Source: Cupriavidus basilensis
Lineage (GTDB): Bacteria; Pseudomonadota; Gammaproteobacteria; Burkholderiales; Burkholderiaceae
NCBI RefSeq assembly: GCF_000832305.1
Contig: NZ_CP010536.1
Span: forward strand, 4,402,001 to 4,466,000
Length of the DNA: 64,000 nt
Reading direction: 5' to 3'
Part shown: positions 63,937 to 64,000 of the stretch, piece after piece
Position numbering within the stretch: position 1 is the first letter of the stretch
Layout of the letters: each line of letters begins with the position of its first letter
Notes under the pieces: generated by a model
Told to the model about the DNA's origin: nothing
Database searches by the model: none
What the model saw: only the letters and a program-made list of their open reading frames with translations
Translations under genes and position numbers: made by a program

Positions 63937-64000
63937 AGTTCCTGGAGGAGAGCGAGGCCGATGATCCCATCCTGTCGGTGGTCAACCTGATCGACGTGTT
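63933..64000 (+). CDS. Small protein, probably DUF2149 (5' end only)
   Basis: Only 22 complete codons are visible. The ATG overlaps the previous stop (ATGA). The N-terminus (MKFLEESEADDPILSVVNLIDVF) resembles the DPILSVVNLFDV-type opening of DUF2149 proteins, which have an ExbD-like plan and follow ExbB-like genes in hmu-type operons. Window end cuts it. Confidence 0.6.
   Translation, partial: MKFLEESEADDPILSVVNLIDV

Overview
The window looks like the primary chromosome of a high-GC betaproteobacterium of the Cupriavidus/Ralstonia group. This rests on family content and order (phhA-phhB with an Lrp regulator, rsmB-DUF4390-ntrY/ntrX-like, def/fmt beside LysM-dprA, cstA-ybdD, GTP-type pckG) and on uniform GC-rich codon use. 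Most of it is ordinary core genome, with several unusual elements set into it. Functions are inferred from motifs and family knowledge; nothing was searched.

Layout. 0-8 kb (minus strand): an alpha-2-macroglobulin-like protein, a YhhN membrane protein and penicillin-binding protein 1C (cut by the window start) form one operon. 8-13 kb: phenylalanine hydroxylation (phhA, phhB) with a divergent Lrp regulator, a TctD/TctE-like two-component pair, and a small SET-domain protein. 13.2-15.2 kb: a 1.4-kb gene-free, locally AT-rich stretch, then the HU gene and the start of a DUF2272 lipoprotein gene. This segment holds three perfect DnaA boxes, a DnaA-trio-like tract, eight GTATAC-centred palindromes and a four-unit DnaA-box-like array with exact 12-bp period; it resembles a chromosomal replication origin. 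16-24 kb: class II aldolase and ketopantoate-reductase-like genes, a RarD-like permease, an orphan TRAP binding protein, a maltoporin-like protein with an 11-C tract in its coding sequence, an aquaporin-family channel and tRNA-Phe. 24-33 kb (minus): ntrX-like, ntrY-like, DUF4390, rsmB, htpX, lysE-type exporter, fmt, def. 33-39 kb (plus): LysM protein, dprA, thioredoxin-like protein, topB. 39-42 kb: a LysR regulator divergent from a small secreted 12-residue-repeat protein, a glycine-zipper protein, and cstA with its small partner ybdD. 44-49 kb: a two-component pair divergent from cstA, then pckG. 49-57 kb: a 2-hydroxyacid dehydrogenase, an MFS transporter, a MOSC protein and an RND efflux adaptor/permease pair.

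57-64 kb: behind a Fur-box-like sequence lies an apparent operon of a haem-type TonB-dependent receptor, a CobN/ChlH-like chelatase with an export signal and a C-terminal membrane anchor, a MotA/TolQ/ExbB-like channel protein and the start of a small protein that looks DUF2149-like (cut by the window end). This arrangement resembles the hmuR-S-U-V part of Bacteroidetes haem loci and suggests a periplasmic tetrapyrrole-handling system energised by the proton gradient. With the origin-like segment, it is the most interesting content here.
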